A stretch of DNA of 64,000 bases from Spisula solida (GCA_947247005.1 OX365950.1:12722720-12786719), one strand, 5' to 3'; counted from the stretch's first letter, positions 21,001 through 33,019 are shown. Numbers and translations: made by a program. The notes: a model not told the origin generated them from the sequence alone.

Positions 21001-24000
21001 AATGATTGGATTCTGTTGCCAACGAAACACCAGATTTTCTGTACTATATCCATCTAAATAAAAAAAAGATTTTGATCTCTTATCATCCGCATAGTTTTTT
21101 CCCTTTCTTTATACAAAGTACTATTCTTTTACTTCTATGTTGATGCCAAGTTCTATATATTAATTAAATACTATCGATACTTATGACTGATATTATATCC
21201 ATCGCCACAAGAGTATGTGAGAAGTGAAGCAAAGTTCCGCTACTAAATGATGAACATCATGCAATGGAAACGCTAATACATTTTATGCACCCCGTCTTTG
21301 ATGAGTGAGTATGCTGCTTTATTCTTGTCGGCTGTCGGTCTGTCTGTCGGGAGACCGAATGGTTTCCTTTTAATAACGCAAGAACACTGCCCTAGGATCT
21401 TTAAACGTTTTAAACTTACAAGGAGGTCGGTCATCGACAGTATATGACCCCTATTGATTTTGAGGACAGTTGTTGAAAGGTACAGGTCAATCTGACCTTT
21501 ACCATTTCTGACTATTTAAATGTTTCTGTTCAATAACCCAATAACGCTTTGCCCTGGCATCTTCAAATTTTACATGGAGGTTTCATCATTAGTAGATGAC
21601 CCCTATTGATTTTGAGGTCAGTAGGACAAAGGTCGAGGTCACTATGTCATTTACCATTTTTAACTATTGGGCTGCTTTCTTGGGGACATACGTGTTTTAC
21701 AAATATCTCTTGTTTATTTAGTATTTGAACTCCGCTGTGCGATTTCCAATCTAGATCAGATATTTTAGGAGAAAATGCAAAACAAGTATTTTTCTAGGAT
21801 CGTAACACACAATGTGTGTCTTTTAACATACTAAAAATCTAGGTCGACACTTGCTAGTGAAAGTCCTCTTTTTTGGGGTAAAACCTTACAAAATATATAT
21901 GCAAAGCATGAATTTGTGGAATCTATTAATCATTTTGTCATTAATGGGTTTATTTGATTATAATATATTTTGATAGGTATGTTGTTACTTGTAGTTTAAG
22001 ATATCAAACATAGTTTTTCATGTTGGTGCGCAAAATAAACAAAAGCGTGATTTTTGGGAATCGGTTGAATACAAAGGTATTAATAAGTTTATTAGATAAT
22101 TAATCACTGCTATAGGTGCATAGTGCCTTATACTTTATTGCATCAAAAATAAATTGCCAGAATATTGCGCTAAATGAGAGTTTTTTTGGGCTTAAATATT
22201 ACAAAATATAAACGAAAAGTGTGAATTTTGGAAATCTATTGATTATTTTGAAATTTTTACCCCATAAAAAATACCACACAATATGGAACTTGATATCAGC
22301 ATTGTACGAGACATCCATAACAGTACATGATCCAACAAAATAGTTTTTTGTGTCTTTTATTTCCCTTTTTTGTTAATGTGGCACTTACAAGGGGACCTGT
22401 GCTAATTAAATGACGTCATCATAATTATTGTGTTTACGCGACATCAATAACGTCATTTTAATCGTCATGTCTAGTTTTCACCATGTCATAGCATGTCGCT
22501 AAGTTGGACCGTTTTGAAAAGGTATAACTTTTTGGAAACCTTAAACATTCAACTTCACAATTCTATCAACATTTAAAGAGTTGAAATTTTGTCCTCAGGT
22601 TGGAAATTCCACAGCAGAGCTCATTTGTTATGGCGCCGACATGAAACAAATGCTCGAGTGCTTGGACTCAAAGGCGACGCTTAGGTACAATTTAGTTAAA
22701 ACGATGGAGTTATCTTCCCTTTTAAAAGTCTCTCATTCCACGCGTTTGATAGTGATAGCATTAGATTAAGTCAGGTGGGTTAACTGATCTACCGGAATTA
22801 ACCAACCGCGTATTACATTAACACTGCATATTTGATAATGGCATGCGGTCCCTCGGATATATCGAATGTCGACGCAATTTACTGGCACATATGTACTGGT
22901 ATTAACTTTGGAATATTAGACGTTATTGGTGCATTTATGCTTGAAATGTGGAAGATCCCTCGCCAATAAATACAAAAAACTGCTTAACATGTGAAATTCG
23001 ATCAATAAGAAATCTAGCCAATCAAAATTCGGCCAAAAAGATGAACATAGCCAATCAAAATGCGGCTTGTAAGAGATGTAGCCAATCTGAGTTTCAGTTT
23101 GTTTGGATTTAAACACCTACATCAATCACAGCACTCGTTTTCAAAATGGAAACTTTAATAACGCTTTTATGAATTCAATCAATTTATATCATCATAACTG
23201 TTTTATTAATATGTATGAATTGCGAATGTCATGGTGTATATGTGGAATTCGATAACATGTATACGATTTATATATGTACATGCATTATATGGAAATGCAT
23301 ATAATATGCTAATACGGGAGGCAGACACATTGTTCCTAGAAATTTGTAATTACAAAGCATGAATACAATCAATACTATTAAAATTCTATATTTGTTATTT
23401 GTGGAATTTTTATAGCGACTTGCAGAAGCAATTGAATGATCGTAATTTATTATAAATGTATTCTTATCCAGGCTTGGTGCGCTTCTGATGTGAGGACAAA
23501 CACGTGGCGTCAGAATTTCCGGAAATCTATAATAGATCTTATAGTATATGGTCAAGGTGCTTCTTTCCGAATATTAAACTATAAAACTCTCGACACATGA
23601 TGGGTGATATCGTATGTTATTGCTTTTGTCCATTGACTCTCAAAAGAACGGTTTTGACACCCATATACATGTACAATGTTTACAAACATAATGTAGGTAT
23701 ATCTAGTTCATATTCAATAGTTATACCACTTCAGTACAAGCGCAATCGCAGGCCGAGCAACTTATGAGAGACGGTTTCTATCCTGGTAGCATAACGCACG
23801 TTATATGAGTTGCGCAAATACGAAAGGGAAATTAACGATTTCTAACTACTTCTAACTGGAGACACATGCAGTTACTAAATACAGGTAGCTTGCAACTATA
23901 GTGGGATTTTTACCTTTACTGAACGATGCCATCACCTAGCTACATTGACAGAATTACATAATTTGTATATACATGATATACTTACAACTTTCCATGACAA

Positions 24001-26941
24001 CAGAGCATCTCTGGGAATCTAGAGGGTATTTAGTTAGATCCATGTCGCATTTCAATGTCGCCGATATTCTGTAACATACAGAAACAAAAGCCTTTACAAA
24101 AGCCTCCGTAGCTCCATGGTTAGAGCTCTTGCGGTCTAATCTGGCCACCCGGGTTCAAATACGGACACATGCACTCATATTTCTGCCATAATTCACTAGA
24201 AAGCTGACTAGCAAATAACGGCTATGCTCGGCATATATATAAATGTACCAGCTATTACTCAACTGCTTTTTGTTTTGAACAGGTGAATAACCCACATTTA
24301 TCGTATATCATATTATTTTCTCAGCAATCTCTGTTTTAACCCACTACTACTAATCTCCCGACTTATTTCACAGATTACTGACTTATTCAGAAAACGCAAA
24401 TGATAAACGTGTTGATTCAAATCTTTCCTAGTCACTTTACACCAAAGAATAATGAAGAAATGATTAGGTAAGTGTTCGTATACCTTATTATCATTAGTCA
24501 TCTAGGAACATCTGATGTTGAGGGTCGTTAAGTTAAAACGTATTTATTGTTCATGTAGGTTCGTTTGACTAGTTTAAGTAAACTATCTAGCTGTATAGAA
24601 TATATACACACTGTTCGGTTTTACTATAAATAATAAACACGAATTTGTAGAACTAAGGTATACCTCACGCTGTAATGTACTCTTCCCTCGGGATAGATAT
24701 GCATGAGCTTGTTGGGTACGGTCACCGTGTGGAAATGTGCAGATTTTTCATTGGCTATAAACAAGTCGGGTACCCAAACTGTATCCATCAACCGAGTATC
24801 TAATTCCAAAGAACGTAGGTTGGGTAGCTTTTCGTAAACCAGTCTACTGTCATTCCACGTTTGTCTAAGAAACATCCCGATATTGAAATCCTAAAATGTT
24901 TAGAATAATGACATCCAGAGTTGGTATCCTAGTTGGTAGAATGACATAAACTGATCATGTATTGGCGATACAGGTTCTATCGCAGGTGGTTTCACACCCA
25001 CGAGTTGCATGTCAGAAAGTATGATGTTTCTTCAAAGCTGATTATGTTTAGTATCTTGTGAATACAGACTTTCAAATAACAAAAGTGAGAACCAAAACAC
25101 TTTCCCTCAGATACTGCAATGATAATGTCGGGGTCGATATGAGCAATATAATATTAAATACTGTAATTCACCGAAAATTCAATGTGGCACAGCATCTAGC
25201 CACTCACACAGAAAGCACCATCTATACCCCCACACAAAGGATACCCCAAGCCAACATACGGTCTGACCACCACAATCAAATGAACGGCATACTGTATGAC
25301 TTTTTCAATTAGCGTATTGCCATCCAGTAGAGAGAAAGAGTGAGTCAATGGCAAATGATAACTACACTTAGCTGCATCTCTAATAATATTATAATGATGT
25401 TAGCATTTCACTTACCATTGCTGTTTCGCTGACGTCATCAATATTTGTTATATGCACCTGAATCAGTGCTTGGACCGGGAACTCTGAAATGTTATACGGC
25501 ACTTTGAAACATGATGCTTTTATTGCAATAACGTTTTTGTTTTATGTGTAAATATCATGTGTTAATTGCATTACAACGTGTTACCAAGATTTATGGCTAA
25601 CGTATGGATTTCTATATCAAGTGACCAATCTGTTGTACCGGGTTTTATTGGAATATATTTTGTAAATCAATGAACTATTAAATAATGGTTTAAATGTACT
25701 ATTGTTTGCAAGTGCAATGTAATCACGAGGATAATACAGATGTGTGGTTTAGAATGGTGTGTGCATGTTTGTGTCTAGTGAATCATGTAATGTCTTCTTT
25801 CTGCAACCCATCGTGTGAATTTGTGACTCGTCTCCTCCCTTCTTATATATTATTATCTTGTCACCTATCGTGTACCAATGGTGTATGTTTGGCTCTTAGT
25901 ATTAAGAGTTTTTCAACGATAAAGCAATGTTTATGTCTTTTTATCTCAAATGACACTGTTCAGATAGAAAAATAAGAAAACGCAACAAATATTATAGACT
26001 ATCTTACCGTCTTCATAGTTGGGAGCTATTCGTGGATCATACTTCTCTAACAAGCGATCTAACGTCTCTTGTCTGAAAATTAAATAAAACAAAATTTTGT
26101 ATAAATGAGAAACGCTCGCACATGGTACATGGAAGAAACACAACTAATAACACCAGCAATTTACAACAAAATCCGAATCTGAAGAAATAAGATTGTTATC
26201 AGGATATCTGACAACAGGCATAAACAATCAGTTGTTGGTATATCATAGACTGGTACCACTTGTCTCATTTTCCGACACTATTCCGACAATATTTTGATAG
26301 TAGGATTATGGTACCAGTCTAGTATATTATGCCAGTAACCCAAGCAGCCTTCATCCTTATTCGGATTACCTCGGCCTTTATGCATTGCAATAGTATTTAC
26401 CGGAGACAAACAAAAATTGCCAAGTATCTCAAACAGTATTCTTCTGTACATAGGATGTCTTGATGAACTTGTAGGCCTATTCTAACATTATTCCAAATAT
26501 TTACTTTGTTAACACCATTTACTGGTATTGGCGGTGATAATTATTACTAGTTTCACATAGTACGGTGGCATCGAGAAATAAAAAAAACCAATTAAGTGCC
26601 TTTAACCAATGATCTTATATTTGCCACCAAAACATATATTTTCTATGTCAGATTTTGAAATGAATAAAATACGAATAAAATGAAAATTGCACCTCCATTA
26701 CATGACACTCAACATATAGGAATAGCGTCAGATAATAAGAATTGTTAGTCTCCATATTACTGAATATCTGTTGGCTTGTTAACTTTAAACTACATTGACA
26801 AAAGAGAAACCTGCGGACCTGTCACCTATATCATTTGAAGATCCATGTAAGGCCTGGACAGATGTTAAAGTGACGGACAACAACCACCAGCAGCAGACTG
26901 AATACCACACGTCAAACATCGCCATACTGACTGCTTCGGCT
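17937..26941 (-). CDS. Cys-loop ligand-gated anion channel subunit (GluCl/GlyR/GABA-type), 410 aa, 9 coding exons
   Basis: Minus-strand coding exons are 26819-26925, 26008-26072, 25416-25483, 24664-24890, 23986-24068, 20922-21053, 20080-20310, 18953-19116 and 17937-18092 (1233 nt, 410 codons plus TAA, one open frame). Residues 1-26 are a signal peptide. The extracellular domain has [19 protein letters not shown] (Arg89, where glycine/glutamate receptors have a ligand-carboxylate-contacting Arg), [12 protein letters not shown] and the Cys-loop C163-C177. M1 is about 247-267; M2 is preceded by PAR (273-275), the anion-selectivity signature; M3 is about 308-330; M4 about 389-408. The M3-M4 loop is short (~58 residues). 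It would form a pentameric chloride channel in the plasma membrane. The loop-C region (about 203-228) lacks the second Cys pair usual in GluCl and GlyR, so the agonist class is uncertain. Confidence 0.9.
18822..18905 (-). repeat. tRNA-derived SINE head in channel intron 8
   Basis: The minus strand has a good box A (TAGTCCAGTGGTTAG) and box B (GGTTCGATTCA) about 27 nt apart, directly upstream (on +) of exon 8. The flanking stems do not form a convincing tRNA, so a SINE or tRNA pseudogene is favoured. Confidence 0.5.
18953..19116 (-). CDS. Channel exon 8: M3 and proximal intracellular loop
   Basis: Residues 305-359, starting [12 protein letters not shown], through [10 protein letters not shown] to the loop DLDTDPK. 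Acceptor TTTCAG, donor GTAAAA. Confidence 0.9.
20080..20310 (-). CDS. Channel exon 7: pre-M1, M1, M2
   Basis: Residues 228-304. Contains [31 protein letters not shown] and [18 protein letters not shown]. This is the most diagnostic exon, because PAR and TMTTQSSG identify the anion-channel branch. Acceptor TTTCAG, donor GTATGT. Confidence 0.93.
20922..21053 (-). CDS. Channel exon 6: loop F to loop C region
   Basis: Residues 184-227: [15 protein letters not shown], then [11 protein letters not shown] and GEKQYND. No cysteine occurs where glycine and glutamate receptors have their second disulphide. Acceptor TTTAG, donor GTAGGT. Confidence 0.88.
21290..21725. repeat. Interspersed repeat with two ~150-bp monomers in channel intron 5
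   Basis: Two diverged monomers share 'gatgacccctattgatt' and 'ttgaggtcag' about 152 bp apart, and the segment ends 'ggggacatacgtgttttac'. The same architecture is, to my knowledge, common in bivalve genomic DNA. No coding capacity. Confidence 0.5.
21840..22260 (+). repeat. Diverged ~320-bp tandem duplication in channel intron 5
   Basis: The block 'ttacaaaatata...tgaattt..ggaatctattaatcattttg' near 21888-21957 recurs with substitutions at about 22197-22248. This indicates an old direct duplication. Confidence 0.5.
23986..24068 (-). CDS. Channel exon 5: Cys-loop
   Basis: Residues 156-183: ISATLKC, then [14 protein letters not shown], giving the canonical 13-residue spacing between the two Cys with the conserved Y-P-x-D. 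Acceptor TTACAG, donor GTAAGT. Confidence 0.92.
24101..24175 (+). repeat. tRNA-like sequence in channel intron 4
   Basis: Box A (TAGCTCCATGGTTAGAGC) and box B (GGGTTCAAATAC) with tRNA-like spacing start at 24102. The acceptor stem pairs only partly, so this is a tRNA pseudogene or SINE head. It lies about 35 nt from the exon 5 acceptor. Confidence 0.45.
24664..24890 (-). CDS. Channel exon 4: ligand-binding domain loops D, A and E
   Basis: Residues 81-155: [14 protein letters not shown], then [23 protein letters not shown] and VHYSV. Acceptor TTTTAG, donor GTATAC, leaving an AG that completes Arg156 with exon 5. Confidence 0.92.
25416..25483 (-). CDS. Channel exon 3
   Basis: Residues 58-80: [16 protein letters not shown] and VSETAM, the beta-strand before loop D. 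Only 68 nt. Acceptor TTTCAG, donor GTAAGT; found by frame continuity between neighbouring exons. Confidence 0.87.
26008..26072 (-). CDS. Channel exon 2
   Basis: Residues 36-57: [20 protein letters not shown], the N-terminal helix and the P-N-(Y/F) motif of the family. Acceptor TTTCAG, donor GTAAGA. Confidence 0.88.
26246..26321. repeat. Short palindrome in channel intron 1
   Basis: TAGACTGGTACCA (26246-26258) is exactly inverted at 26309-26321, with weaker pairing outside. Possible small MITE; no target duplication assigned. Confidence 0.55.
26819..26941 (-). CDS. Channel exon 1: signal peptide, start codon
   Basis: ATG at 26925 (a second ATG two codons later) begins [20 protein letters not shown], a signal peptide ending near SVQA. 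The donor AG/GTCCGC is weak but is the one giving phase 2 for exon 2. A TTTTCAG at 26942-26948 suggests an upstream non-coding exon spliced 16 nt before the ATG. Confidence 0.75.
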
Positions 26942-27245
26942 CTGAAAATTAAATAGTTATTTTGTATTAAATTGTATCATAGTAAAACAATAACCCCAGT
27001 ACAAGGTCCAATCTTTGCAGCTTCAAAATGGTGTTTCTCTACAGAGGTTGCGCTGTACTACCATCACATCTTCCGTTGAATTATGATACAAACCATATAG
27101 AAAACAAACACTTAGACATATCGTATCCTCATATTTCATTCATCTGCCTATAACATGGTACAGCATCCGTCTGTTTGGACCTCTCAGAGTCACAGTGTAT
27201 GTGGCTCCAACAACAGCATGTTCTTATAGAACAATATGACGAAAA

Positions 27246-27262
27246 ACAACAACAACAACAAC
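27246..27262 (+). repeat. (CAA)n microsatellite
   Basis: About six uninterrupted CAA triplets upstream of the channel gene. Confidence 0.8.
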
Positions 27263-27812
27263 ACAATAATCCCATGCTTGCACCTTTTGGTCTAGCTCGA
27301 TAAGTGGCGCTGGTTTAAATGCTACATTGTCTTTTGGTAATCAAGTGTTGATAATCACCACAAATATCCCACCGGGATAACATGTACGCGCGCTGCCATC
27401 ACCAATGTAACATAACACAATCATTCTAGCTGTTTATAAATATGTTATTTAGAATGTTGAAAATGAGATTGTATCAATATGTCTATGTCAAACATGCGGT
27501 GATGAATATTGTAAAAATGCCGTTATGTTTTGACAGACACATCATTAATGCATCGTTTATACTTTATGAATAATGCTGTGTCGGACAGAAAAGATTACGG
27601 TGTTAATGTGAAATTTTCGTAATAGATAAAGCGCTGGAATGAAACACGATGGCATTGTGTGGCACCATTGAAGTGGGTCTCATTATTATTCGCATGATTT
27701 CGTTATTGTACCGTAATAATGATTTGCCTTCTTAAAAATAACAAACCGGATAGTACGACGAACAAGTCAGAATATTCATGAATACCATTTAAATGCTGCC
27801 ACACTATAATTC

Positions 27813-28040
27813 GATCGCTTAGATGAAGAAGGTCGTAAGTACAAGGTGCTATTTTGACACAACAAGAAAACAACCTGTCTGAAAACTACTCTTTACTTAT
27901 GGAAAATAAGCCTTTTCTACTTCAGTTTGGTCAACATGACCTGTTCCGATCGTCATTAAAATAGGTTCATTAATAGCACCGCCATGCAGATTTCAAACAT
28001 GTATGAGTGTTATAAGGTCGAAAGTATCACTTTTTATGAC
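27813..28040. mobile_element. Second copy of the 17619-type MITE
   Basis: Shares 'gaagaaggtcgtaagtac', 'cctgtctgaaaactac' and 'tttacttat' followed by 'aaataagcc' with 17619-17877, but both terminal repeats are degraded. Confidence 0.6.
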
Positions 28041-28134
28041 ATATTTTAAGCTATTAAAAAAGCTAATTGACACAGTTTCAGCTATAACAAATATATTTGC
28101 ACGCTCTTATGGTGGGGCATAAAAAGCGGAATAT

Positions 28135-28870
28135 ATTGAGCCAGTCTCCAGGAAAACCTGCTATTTTGACAAAAATAGTAATTTTGAGGTTTTCCATAGT
28201 TTAAAAGAATAATCTTGATGAAGCAAAATGCAAAAGAAATATTGTTAATATCTTGGGTTTTAAGGAAGATAGATATGGTTTTGTAGAGTCCCTATTCAGA
28301 GGTTTTTGCGACGTCACAAACGTCATTCAAACGTTATTCAAGGTTACTGTAACAAGTATTTCATAATTACGTCATTTCTTCAATTCTTGACATAAACTAT
28401 CACAAAGACTACCACAATTTATAATTATGTTTTAATTTTCAAAATGTATATCAACAGCGTAACTGTTCGTAATTAGAGAAAGGCTACCATCGTTTCAAAC
28501 AACTTATTCCTCGTTTTTCTCAATCGGAGTACTTTTTCGACATATTTCATTGAAAATTTTAAAGATAAAAATATAATACTATATGGGTAAATTACTTAAA
28601 ATGAATCAATATATATCAATCTCATTAAAATCAGATCCTAACATTTAGCTACGCTGTTAGCAGGAAAAAGGCCGAAACACGTGCATATAGTTTCAACTGA
28701 CACAACCTATATATCAGTGTAAAGTAGTGAAGCGTTATATGGATTTGATTTAAATGAGATTGAATATATGTGCATTTCCTTTTTATTTTAGAGCTTTGTA
28801 AAACATTCCTACATGTAGTAATTACATACTAGTAATGAAAGTAGCAGGTTTTCCTTGAGACTGGCTCAAT
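28135..28870. mobile_element. 736-bp non-autonomous TIR transposon
   Basis: Terminal inverted repeats of about 33 bp: ATTGAGCCAGTCTCCAGG at the left and its near-perfect inverse ending GACTGGCTCAAT at 28870, continuing through 'aaaacctgcta'. Flanking TAT triplets (28132-28134 and 28871-28873) may be the target duplication. No open frame. Confidence 0.75.
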
Positions 28871-30023
28871 TATACAAATCACACGGAGAAACACTGAGAT
28901 ATAAAGTTGTAAATGTTTATAACAAACTATAACGTAAATGTTTACTCTAATCATTGGCTTACTTTCTAAATCATTACGGTTATGTCCGATACTTGATCTC
29001 TAGATTGGCGAAGACTAATGCACTCTCGTTATTACCATTTAAGGCCTAAATTAAAATATTGTTTGTTTGACATTTACTGACCCATTATTTAGATAGGTAA
29101 ATAATTTTATTTCATTTTGATTGTGTAGATTTTGTGTTTTCTCAGTTGTATAGTATATTTACATGTATTATATATTGCTTGCTACTTTTTGTAGATGCTC
29201 TGTCAAATGTAACATATAAACCTTTAAAATTAAATGTAAAAAGTAACATTAAAATGTTCTGGTCTAGTCAAACAAGAAATAAAACTATTTATTTTCTCTG
29301 GAAAGCAATATAATTATTTGAGTAGGTAGGTTAAGATTAAACAATCAATATTTCATTATAAGCCTAACTGCCTATTACTACAATAGCCAGTTGTAAATGT
29401 CATAAATGGCCAGACACCTTTATAGACTTTACATGATTATCACTGTGAATTTCAACTTTGTACTGATAAAGGTGACTGATTTGAACGCAGGTATGATTCC
29501 ATGTCCAGATAAAGCTCTGTAGATGGCAAGCACATAATTCGTAAATCCAGAATAAATACAAACATTATGACGTTCTTATCAAGTAGAGTCCGGACACCCA
29601 TCCATATTTGTATAGACTCATAAATCCTTAAAATGTCGCCAACTAGACACCTACTTAATCATGATTTTATATGCACGCAGACGGAACCTTAAAAGTCATT
29701 ATCTTATGTCGTTTAGTGACAGCGGCAATTGTTTTCAAAACCTTTTGTCAGTAGGTTTGTTACAATACAAATTGGGAAAAAATACCTCAAAGACACATTC
29801 CTGCGAAATCACGAAAATACAGATAAATACAAGCAGTGCATTGAATATAGGTCTGAAACCAAGGTTCTCTCAAGATCGGACTGTAACACCTACAACCACG
29901 TAGTCACCGTAATGCCTGGTACAGGGTAAGAATGTTGTCACAGATTTCAAAGCCATAACATAAATCTTCTGTATTTTGAATATTTTGCTGGTCCGTCATA
30001 ATGCGTTACAAACGTCAAATAGG
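28871..30023. other. Non-coding, nothing recognised
   Basis: Intergenic sequence with short unsupported open frames near 29661-29930 that show no known domain. Confidence 0.35.
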
Positions 30024-30345
30024 GTAGAACGGTGGCCGAGTAGTTAGCGGTCTCGACTTACAATTCTGAGATCCCTGATTCGAATCTAGGCCGGGACACT
30101 GGAAATTTCGGAACCGTTTTCAGTGTTTTTACCCAACTAGAGACGAACTGGTTGGAAATCCAGAGGTAGTCTCGCGTGTATCGGTGCTATAGACCGGGTA
30201 CGTTAAAGAACCAAAGAGTCTATTCGGAAAGAGCTAGGGCAGCGCGCAAAGATCCCTTGTAACACATACACTTTCTGTCTCTTTCCTTATTGGCCTATTG
30301 GGTAGGCATAAAACCCGAATGACCACAAACAAGAACTGATTCAGT
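30024..30345 (+). mobile_element. tRNA-derived SINE with a conserved central core
   Basis: The head has box A (GTGGCCGAGTAGTTAGCGG) and box B (GATTCGAATC). The body has 'gtgtatcggtgctatagacc' followed by 'gggtacgttaaagaacca', nearly the same as the core of the SINE at 33205. The two differ in head and tail, so they are distinct families sharing one core, possibly the metazoan Meta-type core. Confidence 0.7.
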
Positions 30346-31771
30346 TGAACTAAACCCACCAAAACGTAATATGATTACAACAGTCCCTCTCTCGACCAAC
30401 ATTTAAAGGAAACCTGCAGAAGATTTATTGTAGAGAGGATATGTTGTATGCAGGGGTTGTTATAAGAACGGGACATATCTGAAATCGACTTTGTTCCTTC
30501 CATTTTATACATTTCATCACGAAAGAATTTGTCCGGCTATTAAATAATCACACTTACGTCGTGATGGTAATTGGTTATTATTCATAATTACATACAATTA
30601 AACAAGTGGTAGAACATTTTCCTAATGCCGAAGGGACTCGCCTATCAATGTAATTGCCGTAATTAGATCTAACAACAGCTGTTAATTGTTAATTGCTAGA
30701 TGTATTTAAAACATTGAAGTGGTACTTCGAGTCATAGTGCTTTGAATAATGTTCACCGACGTGTATTATTAAATGTTAGTGTATGTGTCGTTTGATATTC
30801 TTGAGAGTTGTTAGTTCCGAGAAATGAGTTATACGTCAAAATTGCTCGAGAGGAAGCTTCACTGCCGTTAAAAGCAGATGATGTAGTTTCAAGGGGAAAA
30901 CAATTTCAGTTGACAAACATCTAGTTCAAATCAGCAGCCTGTTTGTTTCTTACCTCAATTACACAACGATAGCGTACAATGTAAAATTGATCATGTCAAT
31001 TATATGTATCAAGAGAACTAAATTACCTCTATTCATGTAGCATGCTTTGTGGTATGGGGTTCGGAATCTAGAGACAGGGATAAGTACAGTTAGTATCTCT
31101 CGTTTATTTATCATAAGTTAGTGATACTAATGTACACTTATACGTTACACACTCATACATACGTGCCACTAAATTAACATTTTACAAAAACTTGTTAGAG
31201 AAACTGTTAAAATAGCTAATGTTTAATTTTCTCTAACTTTCATTCCGTAACAAAGGATAAATGCAAACATTTTTGTCTGCACATGGTATTGATGATACTT
31301 GATGCTCCCCGAAGTATATATGATAAAAATTGGTTAGGAGTCTCGTGTAGTTTAGCGGACGTATTTTTTATGATTGATTTTATTATGGCTTTCTAGATTT
31401 CTCGTGAGATTTTGATGTAATATATTTCCCAGTTGAAGTATTAACATTTTACGTGAGGTTTGATTCAGAGAAAATACAACAATGTGTTTTAAAGACAAAT
31501 ACTATAAAAACACGTAATGTTCTCATATTTTATGACCATATTAAAAGCCTGTCATTGTGTCATTATCGTTTTGGTATAAAAAATCGAATAAAACTATTGA
31601 CATGATCACACTGAAAGAGAAATAGTGAACATTATACCAATGTACTGCACTGAATCAATGTAAATATAGGTGGGTCATATTCACAATCAATGATCTTGAT
31701 TATGATAGTTTTAATATTTAATAGTGTCGACATACAGTCTGAAAAAAGATATATTAAAAAGATAATATTAT
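30346..31771. other. Non-coding, nothing recognised
   Basis: AT-rich intergenic sequence without convincing exons, RNA genes or paired repeat ends. Confidence 0.35.
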
Positions 31772-32490
31772 GTCAGACAGGGAAGGCAGCACTCAACCCA
31801 ATCAGCCGAAAACAGAAATTTTTTAAAAAATATACAAGGCACAATGCAAAACTGAACATGTTGAGCACAGAAAACATAAAAAAGATATAAGACACAATGC
31901 CCAACTGAAAAGCTGTCGAAAAACCGAAAGAACTAGCTGAATGCCTAAGCTGAACGACCCAGGTCCAACAGTAAAATGGCTGAAATACCTACTTGAAGCT
32001 GTCAGAAGTCCTTAAAAGTTGAAAACTAACTGTATTTAAAAGCGGAATATCAAGGTTTCAGTTATATGACCTAGTTTTAGCAATAAAAAAGCTGAACGCC
32101 CCAGCCAGATGACCCAGTTTCAACAAGTCCAACGACCAAGCCAGATGGCCGGCCTGAACGAGCCGAACGCAACAGTAGAACGTCCCAGCTCCAATAAACC
32201 GAATGCCCCAGCCGAAAGACCTACTTTAAACAATGAATAATCCCTGGTTAAATGAACACGTGTGAACTGCAAAAAGCCCGCAACTAGTACATGCAGTTTC
32301 AACTGACACAACCGAACGAGAAAATAATCTACCCTAGAACGAGCTGTCAAAAAAGCCGAATGAACAAGGATCAGCAAGAATGAATGCCCACGCTGAATGA
32401 TCTTGTAATAACAGTAAAACTGCTAAAACACATCGCTCTAGCCGTATACAGTCCTTAAAAGTAAAATAACAGTATTAAAACGCTGACTGC
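31772..32490 (-). mobile_element. Inverted copy of the AGTTGAGTGCTGC-end repeat family
   Basis: Begins 'gtcagacagggaaggcagca' then 'ctcaac', the reverse complement of the ends at 10058 and 14622. It continues with many short units containing 'agctgaacgaccc' or 'agctgaatgcc', the inverse of the units at 9580-9950. The far boundary is unclear. Confidence 0.55.
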
Positions 32491-32492
32491 CA

Positions 32493-32695
32493 TGGTCGGA
32501 CAGGGAAGGCAGCACTCAACTTAACCAGCCAAGCACGGAACACATAAACACATAGACAAAACATGACAAAAACACAACCGAACGAGAAAATGAGTCCCTG
32601 CTGTCAAAAAGCTGAAGTCAGCAAAGAGAACGCGGAATTAGCTGCTGATGACTAAACTTAAACCAGAAAAAGTCACATACTACAATTAGAGATTA
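32493..32695 (-). mobile_element. Second inverted copy of the same family, abutting the first
   Basis: Restarts with 'gtcggacagggaaggcagca' then 'ctcaacttaaccagccaagc'. It is shorter than the preceding copy; a tandem or nested arrangement is possible. Confidence 0.55.
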
Positions 32696-32719
32696 ATGCA
32701 CGACACAGTCGGGCAGGGA

Positions 32720-32784
32720 GGTGATAATCCGCCCGGAAAATTATTATAATAATCACCTCGAAGGCTCCCGGGCGGATTATTACC
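32720..32784. repeat. GC-rich palindrome
   Basis: GGTGATAATCCGCCCGG (32720-32736) is inverted at 32768-32784 with one mismatch, around an AT-rich centre. The surrounding 'gggcaggg' and 'ccccaaggccgggc' add partial pairing. Confidence 0.7.
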
Positions 32785-33019
32785 CCAAGGCCGGGCTCTG
32801 AAGTGTTTTAAAGTCTTTAATACGAGAGGTGTTCAACTTATATTTGAACAAAATTGAACATCCGATATTTTCATGAATTTTACAGCGAAATCGAATTGTG
32901 TCTATTCGATAGTGTTAAGTAATGTTGGGTATTATATACTTCCCCGTCTAATTCATAAGGTACTTTATGACATGTTTTGTATTGGGACAGGAAGTTCAGT
33001 ATTGGTGAAACACCCTGTC

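Noticed and set aside
22581..22769. 62-codon frame in the channel intron
   Set aside because: Opposite strand to the channel gene, no domain, no flanking splice signals.
29661..29929. Two overlapping frames of 80 and 66 codons
   Set aside because: Short, AT-rich, overlapping in different frames and without recognisable domains.
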